64,000 bases of DNA from DATEKX01 sp963726785 (lineage in GTDB: Bacteria > Acidobacteriota > Blastocatellia > UBA7656). A program made the position numbers and the translations under genes. This document shows positions 55,301-64,000 of the stretch, in pieces (positions within the stretch are counted from its first letter, which is position 1; every line of letters starts with the position of its first letter). The DNA is taken from NCBI GenBank assembly GCA_963726785.1, contig CAVSDJ010000008.1:1364001-1428000 (forward strand). Reading direction: 5' to 3'. Under the pieces are notes generated by a model. The model was not told the origin of the DNA, ran no database searches, and was given only the letters and a program-made list of their open reading frames with translations.

Positions 55301-58300
55301 GTTGGTCTTTCGCGTAGCGGCTCGGATCGAAGCTCCAATAAATGTTGAGTTGCGCGCCCGACTGGCCCCTGTCGAAGAAATGATCGAAGTGGGTGGAGGG
55401 CCACTGGCCGAGGCCGATCACGTCGTCCGTGAACCCCATTCGCGACGGCGGGTAGTTCAGCGGGTATTTGTTAGATGACGAATCGTCATCAAACGGCGAC
55501 CAGGTATGGTTGCCCATCATGTCGCGCCAGTCGAGCGAGAGCTGAACGAATCCGCCGACGCCCGCATAAGGATTCATGTCCCGGTTCGGGTACTGTGACT
55601 CGGTCGTGGTCTGGGGGATGGGGTTGTTGCGCGCGGCACGCGCCGCGGGGACGGTGAACGTGTAGACCCACGGCTCCGCCTCCGGGGCGGGCGCGGGCGG
55701 GGCCATCTTGGCGGCGACCAATTCCTCTTCGCTTTCGTCCTCGGCCGGCGTTGACGGCAACGGCAGCGCGTCGGCAATTGCCGCGCAGTCGGTGTTGGTT
55801 ATCACGTCGTAGCCAAGCATGTTGTACTCTTGCTCAAGGTAAACCGCGGGCTGCGTGTGGTCGCTGCCGGGATTCTTGCGCGTGACGACGAGCCCCACGT
55901 TGCCCGGCGGCAAGGTCGCCTGCTTGTCCAACAACCGGTCGTCGAAAGTGAGCGGGTCCGACGTGTATAGCCCCGGCACGTCCCTGTTAGCCCAAGCCAG
56001 CGCCGAAAGTGTGCTGTCATAGTGGCGCGCTATCTCAGGCAATGTCAGCCCCGGCCCGGCCCCGTTCGGTTTGGTCGTCAGGTCGGGAATGTGCAGCCCC
56101 GTCCCGGGCGTAAGATTTTTGAAATCCACGTTCGGATTATCATCCCGGATCGCCTGCTCGGTCGTGCCGAAGTATGAGGCGATCTGTGCGAGCGTCTCGC
56201 CGCGACCTACCTGTGTAACAATATCTGTGACATTGACGAGCACGCTGGTTGACAGCAAATGCGTAGCGTTAGACTGGGCAATCTCGATTACGCCCAGGTG
56301 ATAGGCGGCTGAGATGTCTGCGAGCGACATTGTGGTGGACACCTTTACGCTGGCCGGGCGCGGCATTGATTCGAGGTAGACGACATCGCTTGAGCTGTCA
56401 ATCGGGTCGTTGACGACCGCCGCGTTCATGAAATTCTTCAACAGCCCGCCGTCACTGCCCGCCACGCCCTCGGTCGGGTTGTAGACAATTAAGACCGAGA
56501 TGTTGGCGATGTCGTCCTCGTTAAACAGCGTGGCGGGCAATCCGCTGCCGTCGACCAGCTCGAAGAAGAAGTAATAGCCGCCGGAGCGAACTATGCTGCC
56601 CGACCATAGCTGGCTCAGAAATTGGTATGGGCTGTTGAGGAGCCCGCGCGGCGGCGCGTCCTCAGCCAGGAGCTTGCGGCTCACCTTGGCTTCCGGCGGA
56701 TTTGTCTCGCTCGACAGGTTGGCCTGCACGATGAAGGTCGCGTAATTCTGGTCGCCGTCGTATTGCAAGCCCTCGGCGCGGTCGGAAGTCTGATTAGGCT
56801 GATAGAGGATGTATATGTGGTTGATTATCGAAACGTCGTCGGGCCTGATGACGCCAAGCAATTGCTCAAGCTGGTTTATGCCGACCTCGTCCGCGCCAAC
56901 CAGCTCGTAAGTCGTCGGCGACACCGGGGTGCCTCCTTCCGACAGCATGGCGCGCTTGATCGCAACGTTGATGAGCGTGCCGAAGCCGTAGGCGAGCGCC
57001 GGGCGCGGGATCACCTGGCCGCCCTCGCTGTTCGTCGAGCCTATCTGGATAACGAAACGGGGGTCGAGCACCACGGGGCGCGCAAGCTCGGCCAACAGTG
57101 CCGCCGGGAAGTTCCATATGCGCGGCCGCGCTGTCGTCCCCTCCGGCAGATCGTTGTTCGGGAGCGGGAGCGCCGCCGCCGTTTGCAGAATGATGTCGTT
57201 GCTGAACGTGTATTGACGCGCGCGGTTCTCGACAAGGTCCAACGGCTCGGGCGGTTCAATCAGGGCCAGGAGCCCCAGGTCGCGCGCGACCTTCACAAGG
57301 TTGTTGACTTGTATCGCCGCCGACTCAGGCAGGCTGAAGGGCAGCCGCGACGTGTCGTTCGGGTCAACGGGGTTGGTGAAGGTGATCCAGTCAACGCCCG
57401 CCGGATCGGCCAGCGTGATTACTAGCGAATCGTTCGGGTCATAGCCCTCCAACGACGGGAGCGAGAACTGCTGCCCTGTAAGGCTCTGTAGGCCGCAGGT
57501 GTCTTCCTGCGCGCAGGGGTGCTCCAGGCCCTTGAACGTTATGCCCGACACCGGCAACCGCAAGCCGCTCAGCAGGTAGCGAGAGGCCATCCCGGACAGG
57601 TGCGTGACGCCGTACTTGTCCGTGATGTCGTCCCAAAGCTCCCTGTTGGTGAGCGCGCGCAGCCCCGGCAGTATCGCCGTCGGCAGCTTCGCGCGGTCCA
57701 GCAAATTGGCGACGCCTGATATAGACGGCGTCAGCGTCTGTATGTCAATGCCGTAGTCCTGCATCAGAACGGCGATGGTGTCGGGGTTTTCCGAAGCGGT
57801 CGTGTACGCAAGCCCGTTGAGCGTGATGACGGTTAGCGGCTGCAAAAGGCCGGCCATGCCGGCAATGGCGTCGCCGAATTCCGACACCGTCATGTCGAAT
57901 TCAGGTGCGGTCGAAGCGATGGCCCCGTCGTTGGGGACTGTCCTGGTCTTGTCGTTGATGGTGATTGGCCTACCGGGGATGAGGAGTTGCTCCACCGTGG
58001 CGTTGTCGGCGGCCATCGGCCCCGTCTGCAACCCGTGGCTCGTCGCGATAGCGCCCCAGGTGTCGCCCAACTGTATCGGGTAAGGCGCGCGGTTAATCGT
58101 CAGGCTCAGGTTCGGAGTCAGATGGTGGTCGCGGTTCGCCCACGCGATCTGCTCGTCGGTGAGCGCATTCTGGCCGCCGCCGAGCATGTTGAACTCTTCG
58201 CGGATCGTCGTGATCGAATCATTCTCCTTGAGCGCGTAGAGGTAGTTATCGAAGGTGTCAATCGCGGCCTGCACCAGATACTGCGCGGCCATCGCGAAGT

Positions 58301-59864
58301 AATCCACGAAGACGAAGGCGGCCAGCGAGTTTTCGTTCACTTCCTCCTTGCGCAGCAGCTCGCGCGCGTCGGCGTGCTCGTCATTTTCGCGCTCCAGCTC
58401 GTCGAGCATCTGCGCGATCAGGCGGTTGATGCGCTCCTGTAAGTCTTTGAGGTAAGCGTCGGTCGCGACGGCCCAATCATTGAAGTTTACATCGGCCATA
58501 GTCGCGCCCTTGTAAGTCGCCGTGAGCGTCAGCTCGGCGGGCATGGGGAATGCCGCCGAATCAACCCCATCGGAAGCGTCTTCGGGGCCTGCCGCTTCGG
58601 GCGGCAGTTTGATGTCCAGGATGAAAAGCGCGACGAGGTTCCCGATAACTTCGTCGTAGGTCAGCGAGCGGCCATCGGAGTTGGCGGTCAGGTATTCAAG
58701 CGCTGCCTCCATCTGCGACAGTAGCGTGGTCTGCTGCATCTCCTCTTCGGGCGTGCCCTTCACCTCGCGGCCGGAGAAGCTCGAAGCTATCCATAGATAC
58801 GTGTCCCGCATGAGCCGCTCGAAGCTGCGATACGTGTCATCGCCATTCGTCCGGGTTTCTTTGGAGATGAACAGGTTGATCGAATAGACGGCCGATTGAT
58901 CCGTCTTGCTGCTCGTCGGCTCTCCCGAAATTGATAGCTGCGGCAGGAAGAATACGTCGAGCGGACTTTGGCCCCCTGCGGGCGTTTTCAGCGGCGCGAA
59001 GTTCGGCTCTGCGGCGTAGAGCCGGACCGCTTCCATCAGCGACATGCGCGGCGGGGCGGCCTTCAGCTGCGACGCGGTCGCGCCGCCGCAATACCAGGGC
59101 GCGTCCTGCGGGCGGTCGCTGCCGATCGTGAAGGTCTGCTTGATGCGTGTGGAGAACGAGAGGGTGATCGTTATACTGAAAAGTCCGCAGTTGATCCTGA
59201 ATCTGAGGCGGACCTTCACGCCCGCTTCCATCTTCAGGACGGTCTTCTTGTAGGCTTCAAACGTCCCCTGGACGTAAGCGTAAACGGTGAGGTTGACTTC
59301 GGCCTTGATGATCGCGAAATCAACCACGCCCACGATCTTGCCGATGATCCCGATCGTGCCCGTAACCTTGTAGTAGTAGGACGACTCGATGTTGGAGCCG
59401 CCGCTCGCGAGCGCGCGGGTGTCCGGCCCGGGCAAGGCGCGGCCTTCGCCGCCTTCGACTATCAGCTCGGTATTATCGTACGGGTTCCAGGTGGCGACCA
59501 CGCCTTCTATTATGCCGAAGACGGTCACAGCGACCTCGGCCCTGAGTATACCGATTGACACGGACTTGCCGAAGCCCACCTGCAACCCGAGGCCGAATTC
59601 TATGACCGGCGTGAAGTTGCCGCAGGTGGTGTTCTTCGGCACCTGGCTCGAAGTCGCGCCGTTGAGCATGCCGAAGTAGAAGCCGCCCGACCCCGTGAAC
59701 GGGAAGACCTGCACCGTGAACGACACGCTGAAATCCATGTTGTACGGGAACCCGAAATCAATCTTAAAGTTCCCGTTCGTGTATATCTCTATCGAGACGA
59801 CCGGCAGGATGATAGTCACCGACCCGAACTGCAGGTAGCGCATGGAGTCGGGCAGCTTCAGCAT
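52380..59864 (-). CDS. Giant LysM-containing protein, C-terminal segment
   Basis: This 2494-residue reading frame is the last of three that together form a protein of about 3480 residues. LysM-like segments are visible at about residue 595 (YPIQLGDTWGAIATSHGLQ), about 1215 (RGETLAQIASYFGTTEQAIR) and about 1270 (TLPEIARHYDSTLSALAWAN). Degenerate versions lie between them (TIAVLMQDYGIDIQTLTPS). The first 230 residues are glycine- and beta-rich, and the rest is a mosaic of beta and helical parts with no signal peptide I can see. Homologous reading continues upstream in the frame of the next entry, joining near 59870. Such proteins may bind glycans or form large surface or injection-related structures, but the function is unknown. 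The many plus-strand open frames over it are GC-rich shadows. Confidence 0.7.
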   Translation of the reverse strand: MLKLPDSMRYLQFGSVTIILPVVSIEIYTNGNFKIDFGFPYNMDFSVSFTVQVFPFTGSGGFYFGMLNGATSSQVPKNTTCGNFTPVIEFGLGLQVGFGKSVSIGILRAEVAVTVFGIIEGVVATWNPYDNTELIVEGGEGRALPGPDTRALASGGSNIESSYYYKVTGTIGIIGKIVGVVDFAIIKAEVNLTVYAYVQGTFEAYKKTVLKMEAGVKVRLRFRINCGLFSITITLSFSTRIKQTFTIGSDRPQDAPWYCGGATASQLKAAPPRMSLMEAVRLYAAEPNFAPLKTPAGGQSPLDVFFLPQLSISGEPTSSKTDQSAVYSINLFISKETRTNGDDTYRSFERLMRDTYLWIASSFSGREVKGTPEEEMQQTTLLSQMEAALEYLTANSDGRSLTYDEVIGNLVALFILDIKLPPEAAGPEDASDGVDSAAFPMPAELTLTATYKGATMADVNFNDWAVATDAYLKDLQERINRLIAQMLDELERENDEHADARELLRKEEVNENSLAAFVFVDYFAMAAQYLVQAAIDTFDNYLYALKENDSITTIREEFNMLGGGQNALTDEQIAWANRDHHLTPNLSLTINRAPYPIQLGDTWGAIATSHGLQTGPMAADNATVEQLLIPGRPITINDKTRTVPNDGAIASTAPEFDMTVSEFGDAIAGMAGLLQPLTVITLNGLAYTTASENPDTIAVLMQDYGIDIQTLTPSISGVANLLDRAKLPTAILPGLRALTNRELWDDITDKYGVTHLSGMASRYLLSGLRLPVSGITFKGLEHPCAQEDTCGLQSLTGQQFSLPSLEGYDPNDSLVITLADPAGVDWITFTNPVDPNDTSRLPFSLPESAAIQVNNLVKVARDLGLLALIEPPEPLDLVENRARQYTFSNDIILQTAAALPLPNNDLPEGTTARPRIWNFPAALLAELARPVVLDPRFVIQIGSTNSEGGQVIPRPALAYGFGTLINVAIKRAMLSEGGTPVSPTTYELVGADEVGINQLEQLLGVIRPDDVSIINHIYILYQPNQTSDRAEGLQYDGDQNYATFIVQANLSSETNPPEAKVSRKLLAEDAPPRGLLNSPYQFLSQLWSGSIVRSGGYYFFFELVDGSGLPATLFNEDDIANISVLIVYNPTEGVAGSDGGLLKNFMNAAVVNDPIDSSSDVVYLESMPRPASVKVSTTMSLADISAAYHLGVIEIAQSNATHLLSTSVLVNVTDIVTQVGRGETLAQIASYFGTTEQAIRDDNPNVDFKNLTPGTGLHIPDLTTKPNGAGPGLTLPEIARHYDSTLSALAWANRDVPGLYTSDPLTFDDRLLDKQATLPPGNVGLVVTRKNPGSDHTQPAVYLEQEYNMLGYDVITNTDCAAIADALPLPSTPAEDESEEELVAAKMAPPAPAPEAEPWVYTFTVPAARAARNNPIPQTTTESQYPNRDMNPYAGVGGFVQLSLDWRDMMGNHTWSPFDDDSSSNKYPLNYPPSRMGFTDDVIGLGQWPSTHFDHFFDRGQSGAQLNIYWSFDPSRYAKDQPPVTDDEMPAWERNAKADRQVFANIYYQLLQTGRDGDDATKMETITSLAGDRPQIITAEEASAVREYVLAAWRYVEKILEGGGDPPPITDLPDPVHLVRAIHLADIIKEINVVLEIKVAFQMRRVASTILSGFRDEEASRAATTAIGPRLVKVQQEGETPGYTLDWYTRQFQEAFNETSFELRLATGVSRHDLGSGQRRDTLWSVRFGKLADQPYRYSIDNPAIFFALAPLSTALISRPDVSLYSFTPEGGLSPTPDVIQSFTGVDLDVWARTVLAAIDQLLSPQYAVPAFLVDNKGGTNYLKQILDTKFALAGAIVEGVTNILCKPKLDPTTNKANFDAAREKLRQQLLIRLENAYSIDAIIQYEMKVTAPVSATDEKTVPRLYGNPVDPNQAVTAKDYTASSFKIPLVNGDSLLTYTFRARDARRQASFPLALEYRPTHIEHQIAAVPGTDEYKASSWLNFIDSLPPIALESEGLPPVTNINIDIPIPLRAYPTPPALQNQAFLKEDDGDSPETTLEKAKEWTFRFIYSQVHASQDRIDSVVRLNVPVGGSAMLLAEKPVDLVVMLARIIHVLGQLQAVFEQDLLNVKLNTPTSSSTFKRAQSALSAFATLTNGLDDAWRRWVAQADSGAKMAAGELNQELPFSILEDFIEKEEGSELVRVMRVTTVYLTDLLPGIDNPPVITFRGYIPEEVDPEEVSLLTATGKLRREESHVALARLMAQDSCEVPPDKTTSRKAWIYRKIDPVIGEHVYLTWDEALEMPDRTVDITTLDAIQYQNAWANVRIIRNLNLVGEDNPTREPFVYRTPVVQFRNPLRPLLDTSKAINVAQVPTGTVQKRTLTEHLTALFEAFFKGSPSQAQLVKLETRYAYALSDAASAPFIELPVLMLPPAEFEIPPDWQSLTETAAGGVSTEEFIATLARRIKEWFDRYGPSPQSACFLFDLSAFSSLSNNSQPLVRVRNLVLYIEDIKDL

Positions 59865-61086
59865 GAAGCTTGTACATGCCGATGGACGCTGTGATCTTCT
59901 TGTACAGGATCTCGAATTCGAGACCGGCGAAGATCTTGGCTTTCGGGCCCGAAAGCGCGATGCGAAGCCCGTAGAGGACCGGGTCGTTGAAGATGACCTT
60001 CAGGTCGAGCATGTTGCTGACGGCAAAGAAGTGTGTGCCGATCAGCCAGTTGCTGTCGCGCGAAAATACAGGGGGTGCCGGCTCTGTTGCCATCAAGGCG
60101 GTGCTGGTCGAGACGGCGGGGGTCGTGGGAATCCCTGGGCCGACCGGGACTATGCGGCTCGCGGCTGGCGGCTGCTTGAAGCCCTTCAGTTGATCTACGG
60201 CGTCATTGACGGTATTAATCTCGGAAAGGTTCGGCACGGTGACGCGCTGGCCGAGCGCGAGCAGCCTCAGGTCGAATGCCGAATTGCCTCCGCCGGGAAC
60301 CTGCGGCGGATCTTGAGTCACCGCATCCCACTTGGCTTCGTTGGTGTTGTTGAACAGGAATTTGCCCGTGAGCGTGACCTCGACCTGCTGGCCGGGGTTC
60401 TTGACTATGTTGAGGCTCTCTATCTCCGCGAAGAACAGTTTGACCCTGAGCGGCCAGGTGACTGTCACAGCCTTAGTTTCAAGATTGAAAACCATCTTGA
60501 GTCCCGCAAGCGATACGTTGTTTAAAAGGTTCCAGGGCGAAGGCAACTCGCGGTTCGCGGTCGGGGCTACGATCTGCACAATAACATTTATGAGGCGGCC
60601 GAGGTTCCACGTCTTATCGGCGGTGAACTCAAGAATCTTCTGGTCGCTGCCCTGTATGTAGCGTGCGGTCAGCCCTTGCCAGGTAAGAAACATGACTTCC
60701 GTCGCCTGGTTCGCGCCCGGCTCGTTTTTTATCTCGTAGCCGACGGTGAACGTCGCGCCTATGCCGAAAATGTCGAAGGTGGTCGTCGCGGTGACCGAGC
60801 CCGTGTAGTGGCTCGGCAGGGACTTGGAATTGTAAGTGAGCGACACCCTGGCCAGCGTGTCGATTTTCTGAGTCAGGATTTCGAACACCCACCGAATCGA
60901 GCCGCTGCCCGAATAGGTAGTCGCGAGGCTCTTATCCGAAGGCACCACGGCTCCGAGCACAACGTCCGAGATCTGAATATCAATATTGAATATGTCTGTC
61001 GGAAGCTGAACGCTTTCAAAGATCGCGTTGATCAGGTCTGCAATCCGAGCACCGTGCCCGGCTGCATGGCCAAGCGGAAGGTCCAT
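59764..61086 (-). CDS. Giant LysM-containing protein, middle segment
   Basis: This 440-residue frame links the N- and C-terminal segments. Its meaningful part runs from about 61040 (ADLINAIFESVQLPTDIFNI) to about 59875 (FEILYKKITASIGMYK), where reading passes to LKLPDSMRYLQFGSVTIILP in the frame of the C-terminal segment. The sequence is rich in beta strands (GLRIALSGPKAKIFAGLEFE, SIRWVFEILTQK), a style shared with both neighbours. The overlaps of about 100 bases at the C-terminal join and 55 bases at the N-terminal join, in different frames, are not natural gene overlaps; they mark two frameshifts. I do not recognise a named family. Confidence 0.65.
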   Translation of the reverse strand: MDLPLGHAAGHGARIADLINAIFESVQLPTDIFNIDIQISDVVLGAVVPSDKSLATTYSGSGSIRWVFEILTQKIDTLARVSLTYNSKSLPSHYTGSVTATTTFDIFGIGATFTVGYEIKNEPGANQATEVMFLTWQGLTARYIQGSDQKILEFTADKTWNLGRLINVIVQIVAPTANRELPSPWNLLNNVSLAGLKMVFNLETKAVTVTWPLRVKLFFAEIESLNIVKNPGQQVEVTLTGKFLFNNTNEAKWDAVTQDPPQVPGGGNSAFDLRLLALGQRVTVPNLSEINTVNDAVDQLKGFKQPPAASRIVPVGPGIPTTPAVSTSTALMATEPAPPVFSRDSNWLIGTHFFAVSNMLDLKVIFNDPVLYGLRIALSGPKAKIFAGLEFEILYKKITASIGMYKLHAEAARLHALPAVRVGDYHPAGRLDRDIHEREL

Positions 61087-62738
61087 ACGCCCTCGATGTA
61101 GCTGCCCTCGGCGAGCAGAAACAACGGGCCGACGATCAGGCTGCCGCTGATGCTTCCGTTGTAGCGCGTGCCTGTGGCGACGGCGGTATTATCGGCTTCA
61201 TTTGCCGCTAGCGGCACCGTGGCGACCGATACGGGCTGACCGCCGGACGGCTCCGGCCTCTGGACGCTCAGCATTAAGGCCGTGTCGTTAAGCTCGAATT
61301 TGCCCTCCCCCACGATGGGCAGCTTGATCGAGGTCGTCGAGCTGAACGTGTACGAGCGCGCGGGCTGGTTGATCGTGGCATAAAACTCCTGGAACTCAAT
61401 CGAGATGAACTGCTCCGGGACCTTGATTATGCCGCCCGTAACGGCTTCGGCCAGCGCGTTGAAGCTGACATATTCGGCGGGACTAAGCGCCACGTAGCGG
61501 CCCGAAACGACCAGGTCCGTGTCTATGGAAAACTCAAACTCGCCCGGAAACAGTTCTGGCATGAAGCGGGCCGTGGCGACCAGTACGGCATATTGCGATT
61601 GGCCCGTCTGAAAAGGCGACTGTATCGTCCAGTCCAGTTCGAATGTGAGCGCCAGAAGAGGGTCATCCCATACGACCCAGGGCGAGCCTGATGCGATGAC
61701 AACTTGAACATTGCTGATGCTCAAAGTGCTGCCGTATGAGACTACGGCCCCGAACGAACGGAAGCCAAAGTTTTGCATGAAAGACGAGAGCGCAGGCGGC
61801 ACAAGGCCGAACCAGGTCTGCCCGGCCATTAATGCGAAAAGCTGATCTGCCGTTAATGCCAGTCCGCCCCTGGGATCCACGACACTAAAGGCGGCAACTT
61901 GAATCTCTGGAGATACAGGCAACTGCGCACTAAACTCCGGGTGCGGGCCGCCAGGGATGTCGAGAGCGGCGGCAAGCATCACGGCGGGCGATGGCCCGGC
62001 ATCCCCGCCGTAATCAACCAGTGTGATTGAGAGGTAGGGGGCATTTATCCTGAGGTAGCCTATCTCAAATACGTTCGATGCGAGTTTGGTCGAGGTAAGG
62101 ATCAGACCGGGATAGCTGTACTTCTCGCCCTCCGGCGTGGTCTGCACTTCCTGCGAAGAATCTATCGTACCGCTCAACACGTAGCTCGGCTCCGGGGAAA
62201 AATCCGGCAGCAGACTGATCACGGTAGACAAATATCCCGTGAGCGATACGCTGCCGGCAAAGTTCAGCCCGGGTTCCAGCTCGACCGTAGTGTTTGACCA
62301 GGGGTAGGCGTTCTCCTGCTGACCGGCGAAAAAGAAGTAGGGGTTCTTGGCCTTGAGATCGGCAAACATCTTGCCGGTCAGCGACGGGTAGCTCTGGCCG
62401 AAGTCCCAGGCGTCGGTCAGCTCGATGCCGATGACCAGCGTGCCTTGAGTGCCCGTCGCTGAGAACTTGATCTGGACCTGTTTGTCGTTGGCGATCTGCA
62501 CATCTATCGTGCCGCCGACCATGAAAAAGCTGTCGTCCTGTATCGGCCCGATCTGGCTGTCCGTAGTGTTGATCGCAAGCCCGGCCACCGGATCGACATC
62601 AACAAATGCCTTCCTCAATAACTCGTCGAGCCTGTCGGGAGGCGTCAATCCGGCATTTGTAAATGTGCCGGCATTAATCCTGATCTGACCGCCCTGGGCC
62701 TCAGTGATTAGATTCTGTCTCAGGGTCTCCAAACTCAT
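61032..62738 (-). CDS. Giant LysM-containing protein, N-terminal segment
   Basis: This 568-residue frame starts with MSLETLRQNLITEAQGGQIR and is beta-rich throughout (VGGTIDVQIANDKQVQIKFS, SVSLTGYLSTVISLLPDF). There is no signal peptide or membrane helix at the start, so export would need a specialised route. It ends TFRLAMQPGTVLGLQT, while the middle segment continues from ADLINAIF, so a frameshift lies near 61040. The start lies 13 bases after the stop of the upstream nuclease-like gene, so both are one operon on the minus strand. Confidence 0.68.
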   Translation of the reverse strand: MSLETLRQNLITEAQGGQIRINAGTFTNAGLTPPDRLDELLRKAFVDVDPVAGLAINTTDSQIGPIQDDSFFMVGGTIDVQIANDKQVQIKFSATGTQGTLVIGIELTDAWDFGQSYPSLTGKMFADLKAKNPYFFFAGQQENAYPWSNTTVELEPGLNFAGSVSLTGYLSTVISLLPDFSPEPSYVLSGTIDSSQEVQTTPEGEKYSYPGLILTSTKLASNVFEIGYLRINAPYLSITLVDYGGDAGPSPAVMLAAALDIPGGPHPEFSAQLPVSPEIQVAAFSVVDPRGGLALTADQLFALMAGQTWFGLVPPALSSFMQNFGFRSFGAVVSYGSTLSISNVQVVIASGSPWVVWDDPLLALTFELDWTIQSPFQTGQSQYAVLVATARFMPELFPGEFEFSIDTDLVVSGRYVALSPAEYVSFNALAEAVTGGIIKVPEQFISIEFQEFYATINQPARSYTFSSTTSIKLPIVGEGKFELNDTALMLSVQRPEPSGGQPVSVATVPLAANEADNTAVATGTRYNGSISGSLIVGPLFLLAEGSYIEGVWTFRLAMQPGTVLGLQT

Positions 62739-62751
62739 GGGCTATTAGTTC

Positions 62752-63999
62752 CTAAACATCGAAGAGTAGCGCGAAGTGGTCACTGACTGAATAGACCGTG
62801 CCGTAGTTGTCCGGTTCACGAAAGTACCTGTTCCAGTCATATGTTACGAGTTTCGGATTCTGCTCTAGCCGGGTGTAGGTTTCATCAATCGTACTATTCA
62901 TATAGGCGGCTTTCTCGTAGTGACCAAGCATCGGCATCACAGGCGGCGGGCCGGTGGGCGGGCGGTAAGGTTGCGCCCGCGCCCGCGCTAAGATTGTCGT
63001 GTTATGGGCAGGCCCGGGCGGATTATGATAGCGCACCAGAGCGTTATCAATCGAAAGGTCCGAATACCGCTGCCCCGGATAAACCCCTGCCTGCTGCCAG
63101 AAGGGTGGGGCGACTGTGTCCTGTATGATTTGTGCGGGAGTCTCGCCCGGCATGTTGCTGGATGAACGACCGTGCGTGTGGTAATAGGAATTGTACATAA
63201 CATTGAGTGCCGCCGGAGGCCGCACAAGCGCCGTGTATGCAGGGGCAACCGGATTAACTCCATTACCGACCAGACGACTGAACGGGCCGGCCAGGGTGAA
63301 GTTCCCTGGCACCATATTATCAACATTAAAGTCGCCGACGATGACGTCTACCTGATTGGGTGCGGCGGGCGGGCGAGCCGTCATGTCGTAGACATCTGCC
63401 AGATTAGCGGTTGCATCATTTGCATAATTGACATGGCGGATGATGTCATTCGGCGTGGTATGAATCGCCATGATGCGAACCAGATTCTGGTCGTTGTTGA
63501 CGTCGCCGAAGGCGGTCAACCATGGCTTTCGGTAGGCTGCGCTTGGAAAGTAGACCGGACGCAGTGGAAAGACTGGCATGGGACCAGGCGTTATCTGAAA
63601 TACATACTGCCCTGCGCTGCGGTTTTCGGCCTGACCGCCGCGATAAGGATAACCATTTGGAATGATGCGGTGGGCAATCCACTCACTCAAGTTTTGTGGA
63701 TATTCCTGGGGCCAGGTTTTCGGGCCGAGAAAGTACCAACGGTCTCTGCGATAAAAGACCGCGATCGCTTCGCGTCTACCATATGTGCCTGTTACGACGG
63801 GGGGAACCATACGCCAGGTGCCTGTAATGTTTCTATCAATCTCTGTCACGAGGTTGATGCACCCTGTCCGGCCAGACCCACCTATCAATCGCCCCTCCTT
63901 GGGGCCCTTGCGCGCGTAAATCTCTACGACAACTATGAAGTCAAGCTGCACCGTGTTGTTGGTTGCGGGATCGCGTGGTTTGAGCGTATTCAGAATCAT
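62752..63999 (-). CDS. Endonuclease/exonuclease/phosphatase-fold protein (partial at window edge)
   Basis: The 415 visible residues carry the motifs of the EEP superfamily (DNase I, sphingomyelinase, inositol phosphatases): a metal-binding Glu in FIVVVEIYARKG, GTYGRREAIAVFYRR, IHTTPNDIIRH with a His, VIVGDFNVD with the Asp/Asn pair, and the final SVSDHFALLFDV with the catalytic Asp-His. An ATG lies at the window edge, but the conserved start of the fold is short, so the gene may extend outside. It could cleave DNA or a phosphodiester of a lipid or nucleotide. Its link to the giant protein downstream (13 bases) hints at an effector with a carrier or surface partner (inference). Confidence 0.78.
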   Translation of the reverse strand: MILNTLKPRDPATNNTVQLDFIVVVEIYARKGPKEGRLIGGSGRTGCINLVTEIDRNITGTWRMVPPVVTGTYGRREAIAVFYRRDRWYFLGPKTWPQEYPQNLSEWIAHRIIPNGYPYRGGQAENRSAGQYVFQITPGPMPVFPLRPVYFPSAAYRKPWLTAFGDVNNDQNLVRIMAIHTTPNDIIRHVNYANDATANLADVYDMTARPPAAPNQVDVIVGDFNVDNMVPGNFTLAGPFSRLVGNGVNPVAPAYTALVRPPAALNVMYNSYYHTHGRSSSNMPGETPAQIIQDTVAPPFWQQAGVYPGQRYSDLSIDNALVRYHNPPGPAHNTTILARARAQPYRPPTGPPPVMPMLGHYEKAAYMNSTIDETYTRLEQNPKLVTYDWNRYFREPDNYGTVYSVSDHFALLFDV

Positions 64000-64000
64000 T

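Noticed and set aside
53379..60525. Long plus-strand open frames opposite the giant gene (for example 53379-53921, 56622-57425, 59842-60525)
   Set aside because: They are arginine- and valine-rich antisense shadows in a GC-rich gene, without ribosome-binding sites or recognisable domains.

Overview
The window looks like an accessory, island-rich part of the chromosome of a soil- or biofilm-type bacterium. CHAT/TPR proteins, a caspase with a DUF4384-like tail, and an ECF-type sigma factor paired with a membrane anti-sigma-like protein would fit Acidobacteriota (Blastocatellia-like). That placement is inference; there is no rRNA or other core marker in the window.

Region 1 (1-18.2 kb) opens with remains of a tyrosine recombinase and an IS3-type transposase. 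It continues as one tightly packed plus-strand operon (792-18153): a QueD-like 6-carboxytetrahydropterin synthase; a fusion of an acetyltransferase with a tRNA-guanine-transglycosylase fold (DpdA/TgtA5-like); a winged-helix-like protein; a 1239-residue P-loop ATPase; a NERD-like nuclease fused to a UvrD-type helicase; three proteins I do not recognise; and a very large DEAD/H helicase with a DUF1998-like cysteine tail that is broken by four frame changes. The set resembles Dpd (7-deazaguanine-in-DNA) modification/restriction clusters, but most preQ0-synthesis genes are missing.

Region 2 (18.2-22.4 kb) is insertion-sequence debris: a full-length IS1182-like element with 33-bp terminal inverted repeats, abutting a truncated second IS1182-like element, which itself cuts an IS6-like fragment. 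It is followed by a higBA toxin-antitoxin pair whose toxin has a nonsense codon.

Region 3 (22.5-52.3 kb) is a 29-kb island bounded by two imperfect direct repeats of about 0.7 kb. Each repeat carries the 3' half of an initiator tRNA (CAT anticodon), its terminator hairpin, a 10-bp-periodic motif array and the tail of a PIN-domain gene. The cargo is a caspase, a small basic protein with a duplicated GGGTQDAK motif, three large CHAT proteases, a sigma/anti-sigma pair, six P-loop GTPases (two paralogous ~800-residue GTPases, a GTPase-WD40 fusion, a tandem dynamin-like pair and an Era/DUF697-like GTPase) and a lipoprotein whose fold recurs in the third CHAT protein. This is the best candidate for an undescribed system: GTPases and TPR/WD40 scaffolds would sense or assemble, and caspase/CHAT proteases would execute.

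Region 4 (52.4-64 kb, minus strand) holds an endonuclease/exonuclease/phosphatase-fold protein that reaches the window edge. Thirteen bases downstream comes a roughly 3480-residue protein with LysM-like segments, split into three reading frames.

At least nine interrupted reading frames occur in genes with otherwise coherent coding sequence. Some may be assembly errors and others real decay; raw reads would decide.
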